Positions 50,411 to 61,500 of a stretch of 64,000 nucleotides of DNA are shown here, one piece after another. Source of the stretch: Candidatus Leptovillus affinis (GTDB lineage Bacteria > Chloroflexota > Anaerolineae > Promineifilales > Promineifilaceae); NCBI GenBank assembly GCA_016705235.1, contig JADIYP010000001.1, positions 1,116,001 to 1,180,000 on the forward strand, in the 5' to 3' direction. Made by a program: the position numbers and the translations under genes. The first letter of the stretch is position 1, and every line of letters starts with the position of its first letter. The notes beneath the pieces were generated by a model. It searched no databases and was not told where the DNA came from. It saw nothing but the letters and a program-made list of their open reading frames with translations.

Positions 50411-53400
50411 TTATGACGTTTGCCCGCCATTTTCTGCTGGTTTAGCGGCTTTGTTGGCAGGAGTTTTAAGATAGACGAATGTGTCTAAGCCCAGCGCGCG
50501 CCCGATTTCGCGGGTGGCTGTGCGTAAGACGGTTTCGGTGTCGATGGCGGTGTAGACCTGATCGGATACTTTGCGCAAGAGTTCCTCGCGTTGGGCGCGT
50601 TGCTGCGCTTCTTCATAGAGGCGCTGCGTTTGGGCCACAACGGCCGATTGCCCGGTGAGGCTGAGGATCTGGCGAATGGCGGTTTCGCTGGGGTGCTGAA
50701 TGGTTTTAGATACGCCCATGACAAAGCCGATCCACAAGTCGCCAGCTACCAGGGGCAGGGCGATGATGGTTTTGATGTTGCGTGTGTTGGCGAAGAGCTG
50801 CCGGGTTGCGTCGTCGAGGCGGGGGTCTGTGGTGACATTGGTGCTGACAAACGGCCGTTCCCGGGTGAGATATTGCAGAACAGGATAGGATTCGGTGGGA
50901 TAGGCGGTGTTGATGTCAATCTCTGGCGGCGTGCCGTCTTTGTGCCAGATGGCGCTGATCGTAACCGTTTGAGGCATGTCGGTCTGCCAGGCTTTGTCGA
51001 AGAAAACCAGGCTGGCGCTGTCCAGGTTTCTTAATTCTGTTCCTTGCACCAGCGCCTGCAAAATTTCGCTGGGCGTGGTGGCGCGAACGAGGTGTTCACT
51101 GCTGGAGAACAACGCTTCTGTCTGGCTGCGCGCCGTTTCTGTGGCTTCTAGCAGGCGCGCTCTTTCCAACGCTTCTGCCACCTGGAGCGAAATCGCCTGG
51201 AGAAATGCCTGGTTTTCAGTAGAAAGCGGTTTATTGCCAGACGGCCGTACCCCCAACGTACCGACCGTGACGCCGCGTACTTGCAAGGGGTAGGTAACGG
51301 CCGTTTCCAAGTCCACGCCCTCTTTTTCCAGCGCATCCACTAACGGCTGCAAGGCGTCCTGGTTGGCGCGATAGCCGCTGGCCAGCCGCGCGTTCGCCAG
51401 AAACTCTCCCCAACCTTCACGAGCCATAATTTGCTGCAAGGCGTTTAACTCTTGCAAGGCGGTTTGCGTTTCATCGTATTGGATGGCGTTTTGCAGCGCC
51501 ACGGCAATTTGAGCGCCAAGTGTGGCCAGAATGGTGATGTCGTCGGCCGTGAATCGGTTTTCTACCGATGAGAGGAGATCTAAAACCCCCAGAACCTGAT
51601 CGCCAATGAGCAGCGGCACGACTATTTCGGCGCGCGCCGTTGGTAAGGAGGCGATGCTGTTGGCGCCAGATTCGTGGCGAATATCGTTGATCAGCACAGG
51701 TTGCCGGGTACGCATCACTTGATTGATGGATGAAGGTGATTTTGCCAACGGGATGCGCCGCTCCCAGTCTGAAATTTGTTGCCCAGGTTCGCCAGATCGG
51801 GCAGCCAGGCTTAATTCTTCCTTGAGTGGATCGTAGAGGTAGATTTGCACATGGTAGAGGCCAAAGCGTGTTTGGGTCAGATTGACCGATTCCTGTAGTA
51901 GCTGTTGTTTGTCGAGAATGGCGGCAACGGCCGTACTCACTTCGGCCACCGTCTGCAAATCGCCCGCGTTGTTCTGAATGCGCTCCAGCAGCCACTGCGT
52001 TTCAATATAGTTGCTCACGCGCCGGCCAATATCGCCAATCAGGGCGCTTTCTTCGTTCAGGAAACTGAGCTGTTCTGTGTAGGCAATATAGATGCGCCCA
52101 ACCTGTTCATTGCCAATGCGAATGCCTTCTACCATCTGGCACGGCAGGTCCACAGCCGCTGGCGCGCCATAAACAATCCCCTGCAGCAGGATAGCCGCCT
52201 GACATAATTCCGGATACTGCATCCCATGGGGGATATGTTCGGTTACAAAACGCAAAAAGTCGGGAATAGGCAGCTGCGCTTCTGTTACGCGGCCAAGTTC
52301 GTTCAGCAAATTCAGCTCTTTCACACGCTCGCGCAGCATCAAATCCGCTTGTTTGCCCTCGGTAATGTCTTCGGAAATGCCCATCAAAAATTGCGGATTT
52401 CCCTCAGCGTCCAAAATGGGCACTTTGATGGTGTGCAGCAAGCGAATTCCTTTATCGGCCGTGCTGATTGGCTCTTCAGCAATATCAACTGGCAGGCCAT
52501 TGTTTAGAACGGCGCGGTCATCGGCCGTGAAGGTGTCGGCTTCGGCGGCGGGAAAGAGGTCGTAATCTGTCTTGCCAATGAATGTTTCGGCGGGCAGACC
52601 CACAAGTTTTGCGCCTGCTTTGTTCCAGCGGACGTAGCGCAGGGTTTCGGCTTCCTTAATGAAGAGCATTAGGGGAAGATTTTCGACCACTGAATCGAGG
52701 AAGTTGGTGTTTTCGACGATGCGCCGCGCATTTTCTTGGAGTTCGCGGGTCAGGTTGTCTTGTTGGCTGAAAAGAGCGGCGTTTTCAATGGAGACTGCTA
52801 GCTGGCCGGCCAGGGCTTCAAAAGCTGGCAAACTGTCTTCGGAGAAGGCGTTGGCGTTGGCGCTTTGCATGTCTAATACGCCTACGACGTCATCTTTGAC
52901 GAGGAGGGGGATGGCTGCTTCTGACCGTGTTTCCGGTAGGAGCGGATTGGAGCGGAAAGTGTCAGAAACGGCCGTGTCCGCAATAATCACAGGCTGTTTC
53001 TGGCTGGCCGCCATCCCATTGATGGAAGTTAAGCCAATAGGTAGCTGATGCTTCCTGTTTAACATTTCCTCCCCGGCCAAACCGGTGCCCGCCTGAAGCC
53101 GGAGCACTTGTTGCTCGTTATCCGCCAGATAGATTTGCACATGGTAAAGATTAAACCGGTGACGAATATTTTCAGCCGCTTGCGTTAACAGGATGTCCAG
53201 GTCTCTAATTTCAGAAATGCGGCGGCCGACTTCGGCCGACAACTCCAAATCCTGGGTGCGTTCCTGAACACGCGTTTCCAGTTCTTTTTCATGCGTAAGG
53301 ATTTCCTCGATCATCTGCTGGAAATCCCTGGTTAATTGGCCGATTTCGTCCTTACGTCGGGCAATAGAGGAAAGCTGCTTGCTTGAGGCGACGATTTCCT

Positions 53401-54028
53401 CCATCGATCCCGTCCGGTTGATGACTTGTTGGGCAAATGTGGTCAGTGCAATCAGCGGTTGGGAAATGCGGCTGGTTTGCGCATAGGCCACTATCACGCT
53501 GAGGACGAGTACCAGACCGATGAGTAAGAGTTGGTTGATAATGGCCGACTGGATAGAGGCGCGAATAATCGCCAGGTCCATGCCAACGTGGGCAAATCCG
53601 GCGACGCCAGCCAAAATGGGGGCTGTTACATCCAGATAATTGCCCTGGCCAGGGATGGTAATGTTGCGCACGAGGGTGTGGTTTTTATCACCGGCGGCGA
53701 TTTTGATAATTTCGGTGGGCACGGCCGGGACAAAGGTATGGGCGATGAACGTGTTTTGCTCGTTGACGACAAAGACGTAGGCGACGCCATTCTCAGGGTC
53801 TAGAAATTGGTCAATGGTGGATTGGATAGTGGAGGCGTCACGATTGAGTACCAATTCGACGTTCGAATTGGCGATGCTGTTGACGATGGATGTGCCGCGG
53901 TTGATAAATTCACGGTTGAGGTTTGTCCACAAGCTGATGCTGAAAAAAGTACCCGTGACTATCGCCAGGACGACAAAGAGGATAATTTCTTGTATGAGGT
54001 TAGCCTGGAACAGCTTCGATGTTCTCAT
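50411..54028 (-). CDS. Membrane sensor with Cache-like ectodomain, HAMP, GAF and PAS domains, no output domain
   Basis: About 1,205 residues. N-terminal helix (10-32), an extracellular domain of ~130 residues, a second helix (about 163-185), HAMP (S-Q-P-L-I-A-L-T ... K-D-E-I-G-Q-L-T-R-D-F), a coiled coil ending R-V-Q-E-R-T-Q-D-L, GAF with N-L-Y-H-V-Q-I-Y-L-A-D, PAS (V-E-N-L-P-L-M-L-F-I-K), two GAF-like regions including G-L-Y-H-V-Q-I-Y-L-Y-D, an L-Q-Q-I-M-A-R-E-G-W module, a final GAF and the family tail ending E-I-G-R-A-L-G-L-D-T-F-V-Y-L-K. No catalytic domain seen. ATG 54026-54028 overlaps the stop of the binding-lipoprotein gene as ATGA, tying the receptor to that protein. Confidence 0.88.
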   Translation of the reverse strand: MRTSKLFQANLIQEIILFVVLAIVTGTFFSISLWTNLNREFINRGTSIVNSIANSNVELVLNRDASTIQSTIDQFLDPENGVAYVFVVNEQNTFIAHTFVPAVPTEIIKIAAGDKNHTLVRNITIPGQGNYLDVTAPILAGVAGFAHVGMDLAIIRASIQSAIINQLLLIGLVLVLSVIVAYAQTSRISQPLIALTTFAQQVINRTGSMEEIVASSKQLSSIARRKDEIGQLTRDFQQMIEEILTHEKELETRVQERTQDLELSAEVGRRISEIRDLDILLTQAAENIRHRFNLYHVQIYLADNEQQVLRLQAGTGLAGEEMLNRKHQLPIGLTSINGMAASQKQPVIIADTAVSDTFRSNPLLPETRSEAAIPLLVKDDVVGVLDMQSANANAFSEDSLPAFEALAGQLAVSIENAALFSQQDNLTRELQENARRIVENTNFLDSVVENLPLMLFIKEAETLRYVRWNKAGAKLVGLPAETFIGKTDYDLFPAAEADTFTADDRAVLNNGLPVDIAEEPISTADKGIRLLHTIKVPILDAEGNPQFLMGISEDITEGKQADLMLRERVKELNLLNELGRVTEAQLPIPDFLRFVTEHIPHGMQYPELCQAAILLQGIVYGAPAAVDLPCQMVEGIRIGNEQVGRIYIAYTEQLSFLNEESALIGDIGRRVSNYIETQWLLERIQNNAGDLQTVAEVSTAVAAILDKQQLLQESVNLTQTRFGLYHVQIYLYDPLKEELSLAARSGEPGQQISDWERRIPLAKSPSSINQVMRTRQPVLINDIRHESGANSIASLPTARAEIVVPLLIGDQVLGVLDLLSSVENRFTADDITILATLGAQIAVALQNAIQYDETQTALQELNALQQIMAREGWGEFLANARLASGYRANQDALQPLVDALEKEGVDLETAVTYPLQVRGVTVGTLGVRPSGNKPLSTENQAFLQAISLQVAEALERARLLEATETARSQTEALFSSSEHLVRATTPSEILQALVQGTELRNLDSASLVFFDKAWQTDMPQTVTISAIWHKDGTPPEIDINTAYPTESYPVLQYLTRERPFVSTNVTTDPRLDDATRQLFANTRNIKTIIALPLVAGDLWIGFVMGVSKTIQHPSETAIRQILSLTGQSAVVAQTQRLYEEAQQRAQREELLRKVSDQVYTAIDTETVLRTATREIGRALGLDTFVYLKTPANKAAKPAENGGQTS

Positions 54029-55344
54029 TTTTTCCACTCCTCCCAGCTTGTCAGGGGGATAAATTTGCCGTCTTGCAGCACGGTGTAATAAACAGTGTCC
54101 AGGCCCTGGTGTTTGTTTTCGGCGTAGGAGACAGTTGTGTTGATGCCCAGGTTAAGGTTGTTCATGGCATCTAACACATCGTCGATGTTTTCGCGCCGTG
54201 GTTGTTCGCCTAAGCGGCTTAATAACTCGACCAGTATTTTGGCGTTGAGGAAACCTTCGAAGCTGACAAAGCTGTAGGGCAGCGGGGTGTAGCTGGCCTG
54301 AACGGTTTCATTGGGGAACTGCGGGTTGTATTTGTCGATGAGGGCGCGGTATTCGCGCACGGCCGTTAGCGTTGTGTCTTCATAACTGGGAACAACCTGG
54401 GAGTTGATGAGGTTGACGGTGTAATCACGGCCGTTTTCGCTGCCGGCCTGTTGCAAATGGGCCAGTAAGTTTTCGCTGCCGACAAATGAGACATTGGCCA
54501 TGGGCACATCCAGGCCGGAATCGCGTGCGTCTCGAATGAATCCGGCCGCAGCTTCATAAGAGCCAATAATGATGATGGCATCCGGATTCGCGGCTCGTAA
54601 GATGTTGACCTGGGGTTGAAAACTCTCGGAGAAATCGGCGTTTCGCCGATAGGTGGCCTCGGCCACAATATCTGTGCCATAGCCGTTGAGCGCGCGCCGG
54701 ACGCCGTCCCAACCGCTGCGACCATAGGCGTCTGCCTGATAAAGCAGGGCAATGCGCCGGCGGTTAATGTTCAGGAAGTTTTGCACCAGGCCGGCCGTTT
54801 CTTCCAGGTAGGAAGCGCGCAGGTTGAAGACATATTCACCAAAAGGTGGCTGCCGCTGCGGCTCGGCGCCCGAAAACGGGAACAGCATAACCATGGACCG
54901 ATCTTCATAAAGCTTGAGCAGGGGCAGCACGCGGGTAACGGTGGGCGTGCCCACATAATTAAACAGCAGGAAGACGTTGTCGTTTTCTACCAAAGAAATG
55001 GTGTTGTTGATGGCCGGGTTGGGGTTGTAGCCATCATCATAGATGCGCAGGGAAATGCGACGGCCGTTGACGCCCCCGTTGGCATTCACTTCTTCCAGAT
55101 AGGCCATCGCGCCGCGGTACAATTCCACGCCCAAACCTTGCGACGGCCCGCTAAAAGCTGCCGATACCCCAATCACAATTTCGTCGTCAGAAACACCTTC
55201 CACAGCGCTAGAAGGCGGTCCAATCGGGTCGATCATGGGCGACGATGGCTCTGGGTTACTCGCAGGCGCCGTTCCGCTGGTGCAGGCAACCAGGCCAACA
55301 AGCCACATAATCAGCGCCAGCCGATAACAATATTTTCTCATCAT
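54025..55344 (-). CDS. Leu/Ile/Val-binding-protein-like lipoprotein inside the sensor operon
   Basis: 439 residues. A lipoprotein signal peptide ends L-V-A-C-T-S (Cys ~21), then a Ser/Pro-rich linker and a type I periplasmic-binding fold (Peripla_BP_6): E-I-V-I-G-V-S-A-A-F-S-G-P, G-A-M-A-Y-L-E-E-V-N-A-N-G-G-V-N-G-R-R, Y-D-D-G-Y-N-P near residue 105, and Y-G-R-S-G-W-D-G-V-R. Such proteins bind branched-chain amino acids, amides or other small ligands. No LivHMGF transporter genes are nearby. Instead it is coupled by ATGA overlaps to sensor genes on both sides. I infer a ligand-presenting role for the neighbouring membrane sensors rather than transport. Confidence 0.87.
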   Translation of the reverse strand: MMRKYCYRLALIMWLVGLVACTSGTAPASNPEPSSPMIDPIGPPSSAVEGVSDDEIVIGVSAAFSGPSQGLGVELYRGAMAYLEEVNANGGVNGRRISLRIYDDGYNPNPAINNTISLVENDNVFLLFNYVGTPTVTRVLPLLKLYEDRSMVMLFPFSGAEPQRQPPFGEYVFNLRASYLEETAGLVQNFLNINRRRIALLYQADAYGRSGWDGVRRALNGYGTDIVAEATYRRNADFSESFQPQVNILRAANPDAIIIIGSYEAAAGFIRDARDSGLDVPMANVSFVGSENLLAHLQQAGSENGRDYTVNLINSQVVPSYEDTTLTAVREYRALIDKYNPQFPNETVQASYTPLPYSFVSFEGFLNAKILVELLSRLGEQPRRENIDDVLDAMNNLNLGINTTVSYAENKHQGLDTVYYTVLQDGKFIPLTSWEEWKK

Positions 55345-58300
55345 AACTCGCTCCGTTCTTCGCTGTGCCCATTACCCTGACCAACGGCCTGGATATCTGT
55401 TGGCGTCAGGTAAACGTATGTTTCCAAACCCAGAACGCGGTTCACTTCTCGAGCCGCCGTGCGTAAGATGGTATCCGCATCGGCCGCGGCAAAAACACGC
55501 GCGGTAACTTCTCGCAAGGTCTGTTCCGCGCGCGCGCGGGCCTGCGTTTGTTCAAACAATCGTTGTGTCAGGCTAACAGAAGCGGCCTGGCCGGTCAGAC
55601 TGCTGATCTGGCGGATTTCTGCATCTGTCAGGTTGAGCACGGAGTCGGACTGGGCTGCCAGCAGCCCAAACCATTGATCGCCGGCGATTAGCGGGAAATA
55701 AGCCGCGCTTTTTGTGCCCAATTTGTTGGCTATTTTTTGCACGTCGTCTCCGACACGTTCGTCATTTTCCAAATTGGGGAAAATGGTTGGCTCGTGGCGG
55801 CTGATGTGCCTGAAACTGGGCAAATCTGCCAGATGATAGGTCAGGCCGATGGCCGACTCTGCGGGTTTCCCATTGCGATTCCAGGCTGCGGTGACACTCA
55901 TCAATTCAGGTTCCTGGGCGTCCCAAGGTTTGTCGAAAAACATAAAACTGACCCGATCCATCTGGTTGAGTTGGGTGGACTCGACCAATGAATTTAAGAC
56001 GCCTTGGATTGTATTGGCTTGTACGACTCGTTCACTGCCGGCAAACAGTTGTTCCATTTGGGTTTGGGCCATTTGCATTTCTTCAAAGAGGCGGGCGCGA
56101 TCTAATGCTTCGGCTACTTCGGACGCCAGAGCGGTGAGCATTTCTTGTTGGTCTCGGTTTATTGGCTCGCCAGATGGATTGCGCGCGCCTAACACGCCGA
56201 TGGTTTCGCCACGCACCTGGATAGGCGCTGCCAGGGCTGTGGCGTCGTCGCTGCTTGTCTCGGCTGCAGAAGGTAATTTGGGAATTTCCGGTTTTAAAAG
56301 GTCTCTGGAAGATAGGAGGCGGATTCGTTCGTCATCGAAGGTGAAGCCTTGGATGAGACGGTTGGGAGAGGTGAGGAATTCGGACCAGCCTTCGTGGGTC
56401 ATGGTGCGCTGGAGCGCATTTACCTGGAGCAGACGTTCTTCGAGCTGAACTGCGAGTTGATGTTGGGCTTCTATGGCTTCCAGACGGTCGGTGATATCGC
56501 GCATGGTGATGCTGAAGTTGGTGGGGGTTTTCTGGGCGTCGCGATTGGCTGAGATGGTGAGTTCGACGGGTATTAATTGGTCGTTGCTGGTGCGTAAGTG
56601 GCCCTGACCGGTCCAAGAACCGCTTTGCAAAGCCTGGGGGATGCTTGTTTGGGCGATGGTATCGCGCTCTTCTTCGGCGTAGAGGTCGGTGATGGTTTTG
56701 TTGGTGATGGTCTGGTCGGCCGGCAGGTTGAGCATGGAGAGGGCGGAGTGGTTGGCGTAGATGATACGGCCGTTTAGCGCCGCCGCGCTGATGAAGTCTG
56801 GGTGGTTTTCCACGATGTCGGCCAGTAAACCGACCCGATCGGCCAGGCGGATGTTTTGCAGGCGGGTGGCGATTAACGCGGCGATTTTTTGGATGAGGAC
56901 GATGGTTTCGTCGGTGAAGGCGTTGGGCTGCGGGCTGCCAACGTTGAGCGTGCCAGAAGCCTGTCCTTCGGCGGATAGGGGCGCAAGGACCATGCTTTGC
57001 AGGCCGTTTTGGGCCTGGGCTGAATCGGCGTCAGCAGAGAATGGCAGGTCTTGGGGTAAGCGTAGGATGCGGTTTTGGGTGATGGCCAGGCCAACGGCCG
57101 TGCCGGCAAGCGGCATCTGGCTGCCGGAAGAGACCAGTCCCTTGTCGCCCGACAGCGACAAAGTTTCGTAACTAACGCCGTCTTCTGTGATGGAGGTGAT
57201 GGAAACTTGACTGCTATCAACCAGATCGCCGATATGCTGGCCGACCAATTCATACACTTGGGCTGCGCTGACGGCCGTTGACAGGTCGGCGCTCAGGCTG
57301 GTAAGGACGGCTTCTTTGCGCGACTCGGCTTCCATGTCGGCCAGCAGGGATTGTAGGGCGTGGGCAGTTTCTTCGCGCTCGCTGAACAGCCCTGCATTTT
57401 CCAAAGCAATGGCAATTTGCGCGGTGAGCGCTTCAAAGGAGGGCAGGTTGTCGGTCGTGAGACCAAAAGGCACGGCGCTTTGTAAATCTAATACGCCCAA
57501 GACTCTATCGGCGATGACCATGGGGATGGACATTTCGGAGCGGGTGTTTGGCAGCAGGGGGTGGGGCCGGAAGAGTGGGTCGTCGGCGGTGTTGGGAACC
57601 AGGATGGCGCGTTTTTGCAGCACGGCCGTGACATTAATCGACGCCGCATTAAACGGTAGATAGTGTCCCTGGCGCAGGATGCGCTCGGCAGCTTGTCCGT
57701 AAGCGGCGCGCAGTTCTAGCTTGTTTTCGGTCTCGTTGACCAGGTAAATTTGGGCGTAGTAAAGATTGAAGTAAGACTGGATAACTTCCACGGCGCTGGT
57801 GAGTAGGGCGTCGACATGGCGAATCGCGGAGATGCTGCGCCCAATTTCGTTTGTGAGCGCCAGGTCACGGGTGCGTTCGGCGACGCGATCTTCCAGTTGG
57901 GTCTGCGCGTCGGCCATTTCTTTTTGGCTTTTCTGCAAACGCTCCAGAGCGTTTTCCAGGTTTTGCAGGTTTAGGTACAGAATGACAGCCATTGCCAGGA
58001 GGTTTACGGCCGTGGCCGAAACAGCGATGGTCGGGATGACAGGTAAGGCGGCAAGCATATACCCGGCCGCTTCAATGATGTAGGTCAGGATAGCGGCGGC
58101 AATGGATAGAAAAGCGAAGAGGATGCCGGCTCGTTTGTTAACGACCGTGCCGGCAAGGAATACCAGGACAAAATAGCTGGAAACAATGATGATGGTAAAC
58201 CCGGAAACGAAGAAGCTAACGAGGGTCACTACAGCCCAGAAAAGCGAAACGGTTATGATGGCGCTCAGGCGGACTCTGCCGCTGTGTAAGAGCGCAAAGA

Positions 58301-58502
58301 GTCCAACGGCAGCCAGCACGGTGCCGGCATTGATGGCAATCGCCAGCGCCTCGTCGCCAAATAGGTAAGATATGGCGGTGTTAAATGAAAACAGCACCAA
58401 AAGCGCCAACAGGATGATGTGCATCAAATGGGCAATGCGCGTTTTGTTCTCGTCTTCAGGGTAGATGGGTGGCGAAAAGAGCCTTTTGATTGTTTCTACC
58501 AT
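55341..58502 (-). CDS. Polytopic-membrane GAF/PAS sensor without output domain
   Basis: 1,053 residues. The first ~185 residues contain about six hydrophobic helices (for example I-I-L-L-A-L-L-V-L-F-S-F and I-I-I-V-S-S-Y-F-V-L-V-F), an MASE-like integral-membrane input region. A coiled coil and GAF with N-L-Y-Y-A-Q-I-Y-L-V-N, a second GAF, PAS (E-N-H-P-D-F-I-S-A-A-A, ends D-I-T-D-R), an L-Q-R-T-M-T-H-E-G-W module, a GAF with V-S-F-M-F-F-D-K-P-W, and the family tail R-E-V-N-R-V-L-G-L-E-T-Y-V-Y-L-T follow. No enzymatic output motif was found. Start ATG 58502 has AAGGAAA upstream. Its stop overlaps the lipoprotein start as ATGA. Confidence 0.88.
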   Translation of the reverse strand: MVETIKRLFSPPIYPEDENKTRIAHLMHIILLALLVLFSFNTAISYLFGDEALAIAINAGTVLAAVGLFALLHSGRVRLSAIITVSLFWAVVTLVSFFVSGFTIIIVSSYFVLVFLAGTVVNKRAGILFAFLSIAAAILTYIIEAAGYMLAALPVIPTIAVSATAVNLLAMAVILYLNLQNLENALERLQKSQKEMADAQTQLEDRVAERTRDLALTNEIGRSISAIRHVDALLTSAVEVIQSYFNLYYAQIYLVNETENKLELRAAYGQAAERILRQGHYLPFNAASINVTAVLQKRAILVPNTADDPLFRPHPLLPNTRSEMSIPMVIADRVLGVLDLQSAVPFGLTTDNLPSFEALTAQIAIALENAGLFSEREETAHALQSLLADMEAESRKEAVLTSLSADLSTAVSAAQVYELVGQHIGDLVDSSQVSITSITEDGVSYETLSLSGDKGLVSSGSQMPLAGTAVGLAITQNRILRLPQDLPFSADADSAQAQNGLQSMVLAPLSAEGQASGTLNVGSPQPNAFTDETIVLIQKIAALIATRLQNIRLADRVGLLADIVENHPDFISAAALNGRIIYANHSALSMLNLPADQTITNKTITDLYAEEERDTIAQTSIPQALQSGSWTGQGHLRTSNDQLIPVELTISANRDAQKTPTNFSITMRDITDRLEAIEAQHQLAVQLEERLLQVNALQRTMTHEGWSEFLTSPNRLIQGFTFDDERIRLLSSRDLLKPEIPKLPSAAETSSDDATALAAPIQVRGETIGVLGARNPSGEPINRDQQEMLTALASEVAEALDRARLFEEMQMAQTQMEQLFAGSERVVQANTIQGVLNSLVESTQLNQMDRVSFMFFDKPWDAQEPELMSVTAAWNRNGKPAESAIGLTYHLADLPSFRHISRHEPTIFPNLENDERVGDDVQKIANKLGTKSAAYFPLIAGDQWFGLLAAQSDSVLNLTDAEIRQISSLTGQAASVSLTQRLFEQTQARARAEQTLREVTARVFAAADADTILRTAAREVNRVLGLETYVYLTPTDIQAVGQGNGHSEERSEL

Positions 58503-58544
58503 CAGTTTTTTCCTTGGTCTAATCTAACAGACGTAAGACTCATG

Positions 58545-61500
58545 TTAATTGTCGAGTTCTGGGTCGGGCGTTTGCTGGCGACCGTTTGTCTGGGTGGGTT
58601 TTAAATATACGTAGGTTTGCAAACCCATGGCGCGTCCGATTTCGCGCACGGCCGTTTGCAAAATTGATTCAGCGTCGACTGTGGTGTTGATGCTGCCGGA
58701 AATCTCCCGCAGCAGCTGCGCCCGACTGGCCGTGTGGCGTGTTTCTGCCAGCAGGCGGGCGTTGTCCAGAGCGACGGCGACGTGGTTGGCAATGCCCATC
58801 AACAGGGTGCTGTTGGCCTGGGTGTAGGCGTTCAGGGAGTAACTCTGGACAGATAAGATGCCTAACACCTCCTGGCCGATTTGCAGCGGGACATACAACA
58901 GGGAGGCGGATGGTTTTTGGTAGTCGCCGAGCATGGTGGATTTTTGGCCAACCTCAATACTGCGAAGCTGGTCGATGGTGCGGTTGATAAGCAATGGCTC
59001 GTGGGTGGCAATGACCGTGGCGATATTGCTGGTTGCGGCGAAGGGTGAGGCGGGTTCATGGTAGATACGGCCGTTATCATACACAAACGGGTACCGAACC
59101 TGATCCGCTTCCCGATCATACAAGGCGATAAAATAGGCGTCCACGGGCATAATGCGCCGGATTTGTTCATGCACCGCCAGGAGCAAATCCTGTTGGTCGA
59201 TCTGCTGGGAAACCACTTGCGCCACCCGGTTCAACACAGCCAATTCCTCGGCGCGCGCTTCTGTTTCCTCAAACAAGCGGGCTTTGTCGATGGCTGTAGC
59301 TGCTTGTAAGACAATTGCCTCGGCAAGCTGCATCTGGTTATCGTCCAGCGAGTGACCTTCCTCTAAGATGTCTACACCCAACGTTCCGACAACATCCCCC
59401 GACAACGTAATCGGAATAATAGCCAGGCCGTAAATGCTCTGTTCGTGCAATAGATCTTGAATTCGTTCGGTTAGTGGGGATGTGCGCGCATCTGGCACAT
59501 AAATGCTCTGCTTGCTTTGCAAGACTTGTTCTGTCAGGGCGTTTCCGGCGATAGGAATGATTTGCCCCAAGGCGCTCGGCGATTTAGCCATGTCGTAATG
59601 CTCGGCGATGATGGTCAGCGAGGTGCCTTCTTCGTTCTTCAGGGCAACGCGGACTTGTTTTATTTTCAGGGCGTCGGCTACTTCGTCCACAATCACTTGC
59701 ATACTTTCTTGCAGGCCATTTACCAGCGAGATTGATGTAACCACCTTGTTTAGAATGGCCAGCTCTCGGCCACGGCGCTGCGATTGAGCCAGGGCTTGTT
59801 CTGTTGCGTCCGTAAGGCGCAGGTTTTCCAGGTGGCGGCTCAACTGGTCGGCGATTACGGCCGTTAAATTCGCCACTTCTGCCACATCCATAGATTCCGC
59901 CGTCTCCACGGCCAATTCGCCGATCACTTCGCCACGAATTTGCAGCGTCTGGGTCACCATCCCGGTCGGAAATTCTTCGTCTGTCATGGGCGCGGCATTC
60001 ACTTTGTTCTGATCATAAACAAACCCATTAGAAAGCGTGGGCAAATATTCCGCCGCTTGCCACGCCTCATAGGTCAGGCGGCGAACCGCCTGCTCTGCTT
60101 CCAACTGGTAACGCGTCGCGTCTTCCAGCAAGCGCAGATTTTCGATTTGCTGCCCGACCTCTTTGGAAATTAACGTCACCATCTGCAAGTCGTTTTCCGA
60201 CCAATTCAAACCATCGCCTTTCTCAAGTTGGATGGCGCCAATGGTTTCATCGACGACATGAATGGGAATGGTGATGGCGTTTTGGGGCGTTGGTTCTGTT
60301 GGGGCGATCTCCATGGCGTTGTGGACGGCATCGTCTTGCATGTCGAAGATATAGCCGATACGGGTTGCCCGCTCCAGACCATTTAGATAGTTGTCCCAGC
60401 CCTGGCGTGTGATGCGGCGGGTGTAGTTCTCGATTTCAGCCCGGGCTTCATTGGTTTCGGTGAGCAGGCGGGTGTTTTCAATGGCAATGGCTAACTGCCC
60501 GGCCAATGCCTGGTAGGCGGGTAAATTTTCTTCGGACAGACTATTTGGCCGCGCGCTTTGCAGGTTTAATGTGCCGACTACGCGGTCGCCAACGAGCATG
60601 GGAACGGCCATTTCTGAGCGTGTGAGGGGCAGCAGGGGATTGGGTTGGAACAAAAAGCCTTCGCTGGTGTCGGCGACGATAACGGGCAGCTTCTGTACGG
60701 CGGCTGTTCCGTTGATGGAACCAGGGCCAATCGGCAAGCTGTGGCCGGATTGCCGCAGTTGTTGCCCAACTGCGCCAGTACCGGCGCGCAGCATCAGGGT
60801 GTTTTTGGCCTCGTTGGCCAGATAGATTTGTACATGGTAAAGATCAAACCGATCTTGAATGATGTCCACGGCCGTTGTTAGCAGCTCATCCAGGTCGTAC
60901 ACCTGCGACAGGTTGCGGCCTAGTTCCGCCGCCGATTCCAGATCACGGGTGCGCTCTTGCACCCGAATTTCTAGCGATGCAAACAGATCGCGCAGCCGGC
61001 CGGTCATTTCGTTAAAAGTGTTGGCCAGGAGACCAAATTCGTCCTGACTCGTCAGTGGAACAATAACATTCAGATCGCCCAGACTGATTTTTTCGGCCGC
61101 TTTGGCCAGTTGGGTTACGGGGGCGGTAATGGATTGGCTGACCGCCAGGGCCAGCAGCGGGGTGAGCATTAAGGAAATGGCCAATACCGCCAGACTTATG
61201 GATAAGGTTTCGTTGACAACGGCAAAGGCAACGGCCGTAGGAGTCGTATTTACCAAAAACCAACGCGGGCTGCTTTCTCCCGGAACGACGATGGGCGTAT
61301 ACGCAATCAGGTTTGCAACATCTTGCAGGTCGCCAGGATTCCCGGAAAAAAGAGCGTCAGCCAAGTCGGGGTACTCTTGCTGGATGGTAATGCCCGTTTC
61401 CAAATCGCGGCCCCACCGTTTTGTCTCATCAGGATGGTACAAATAGTAGCCATCTGCATCTACCAGCGTGTATCGGTTGTTTGGGTCTTGCAAAAAGTTC

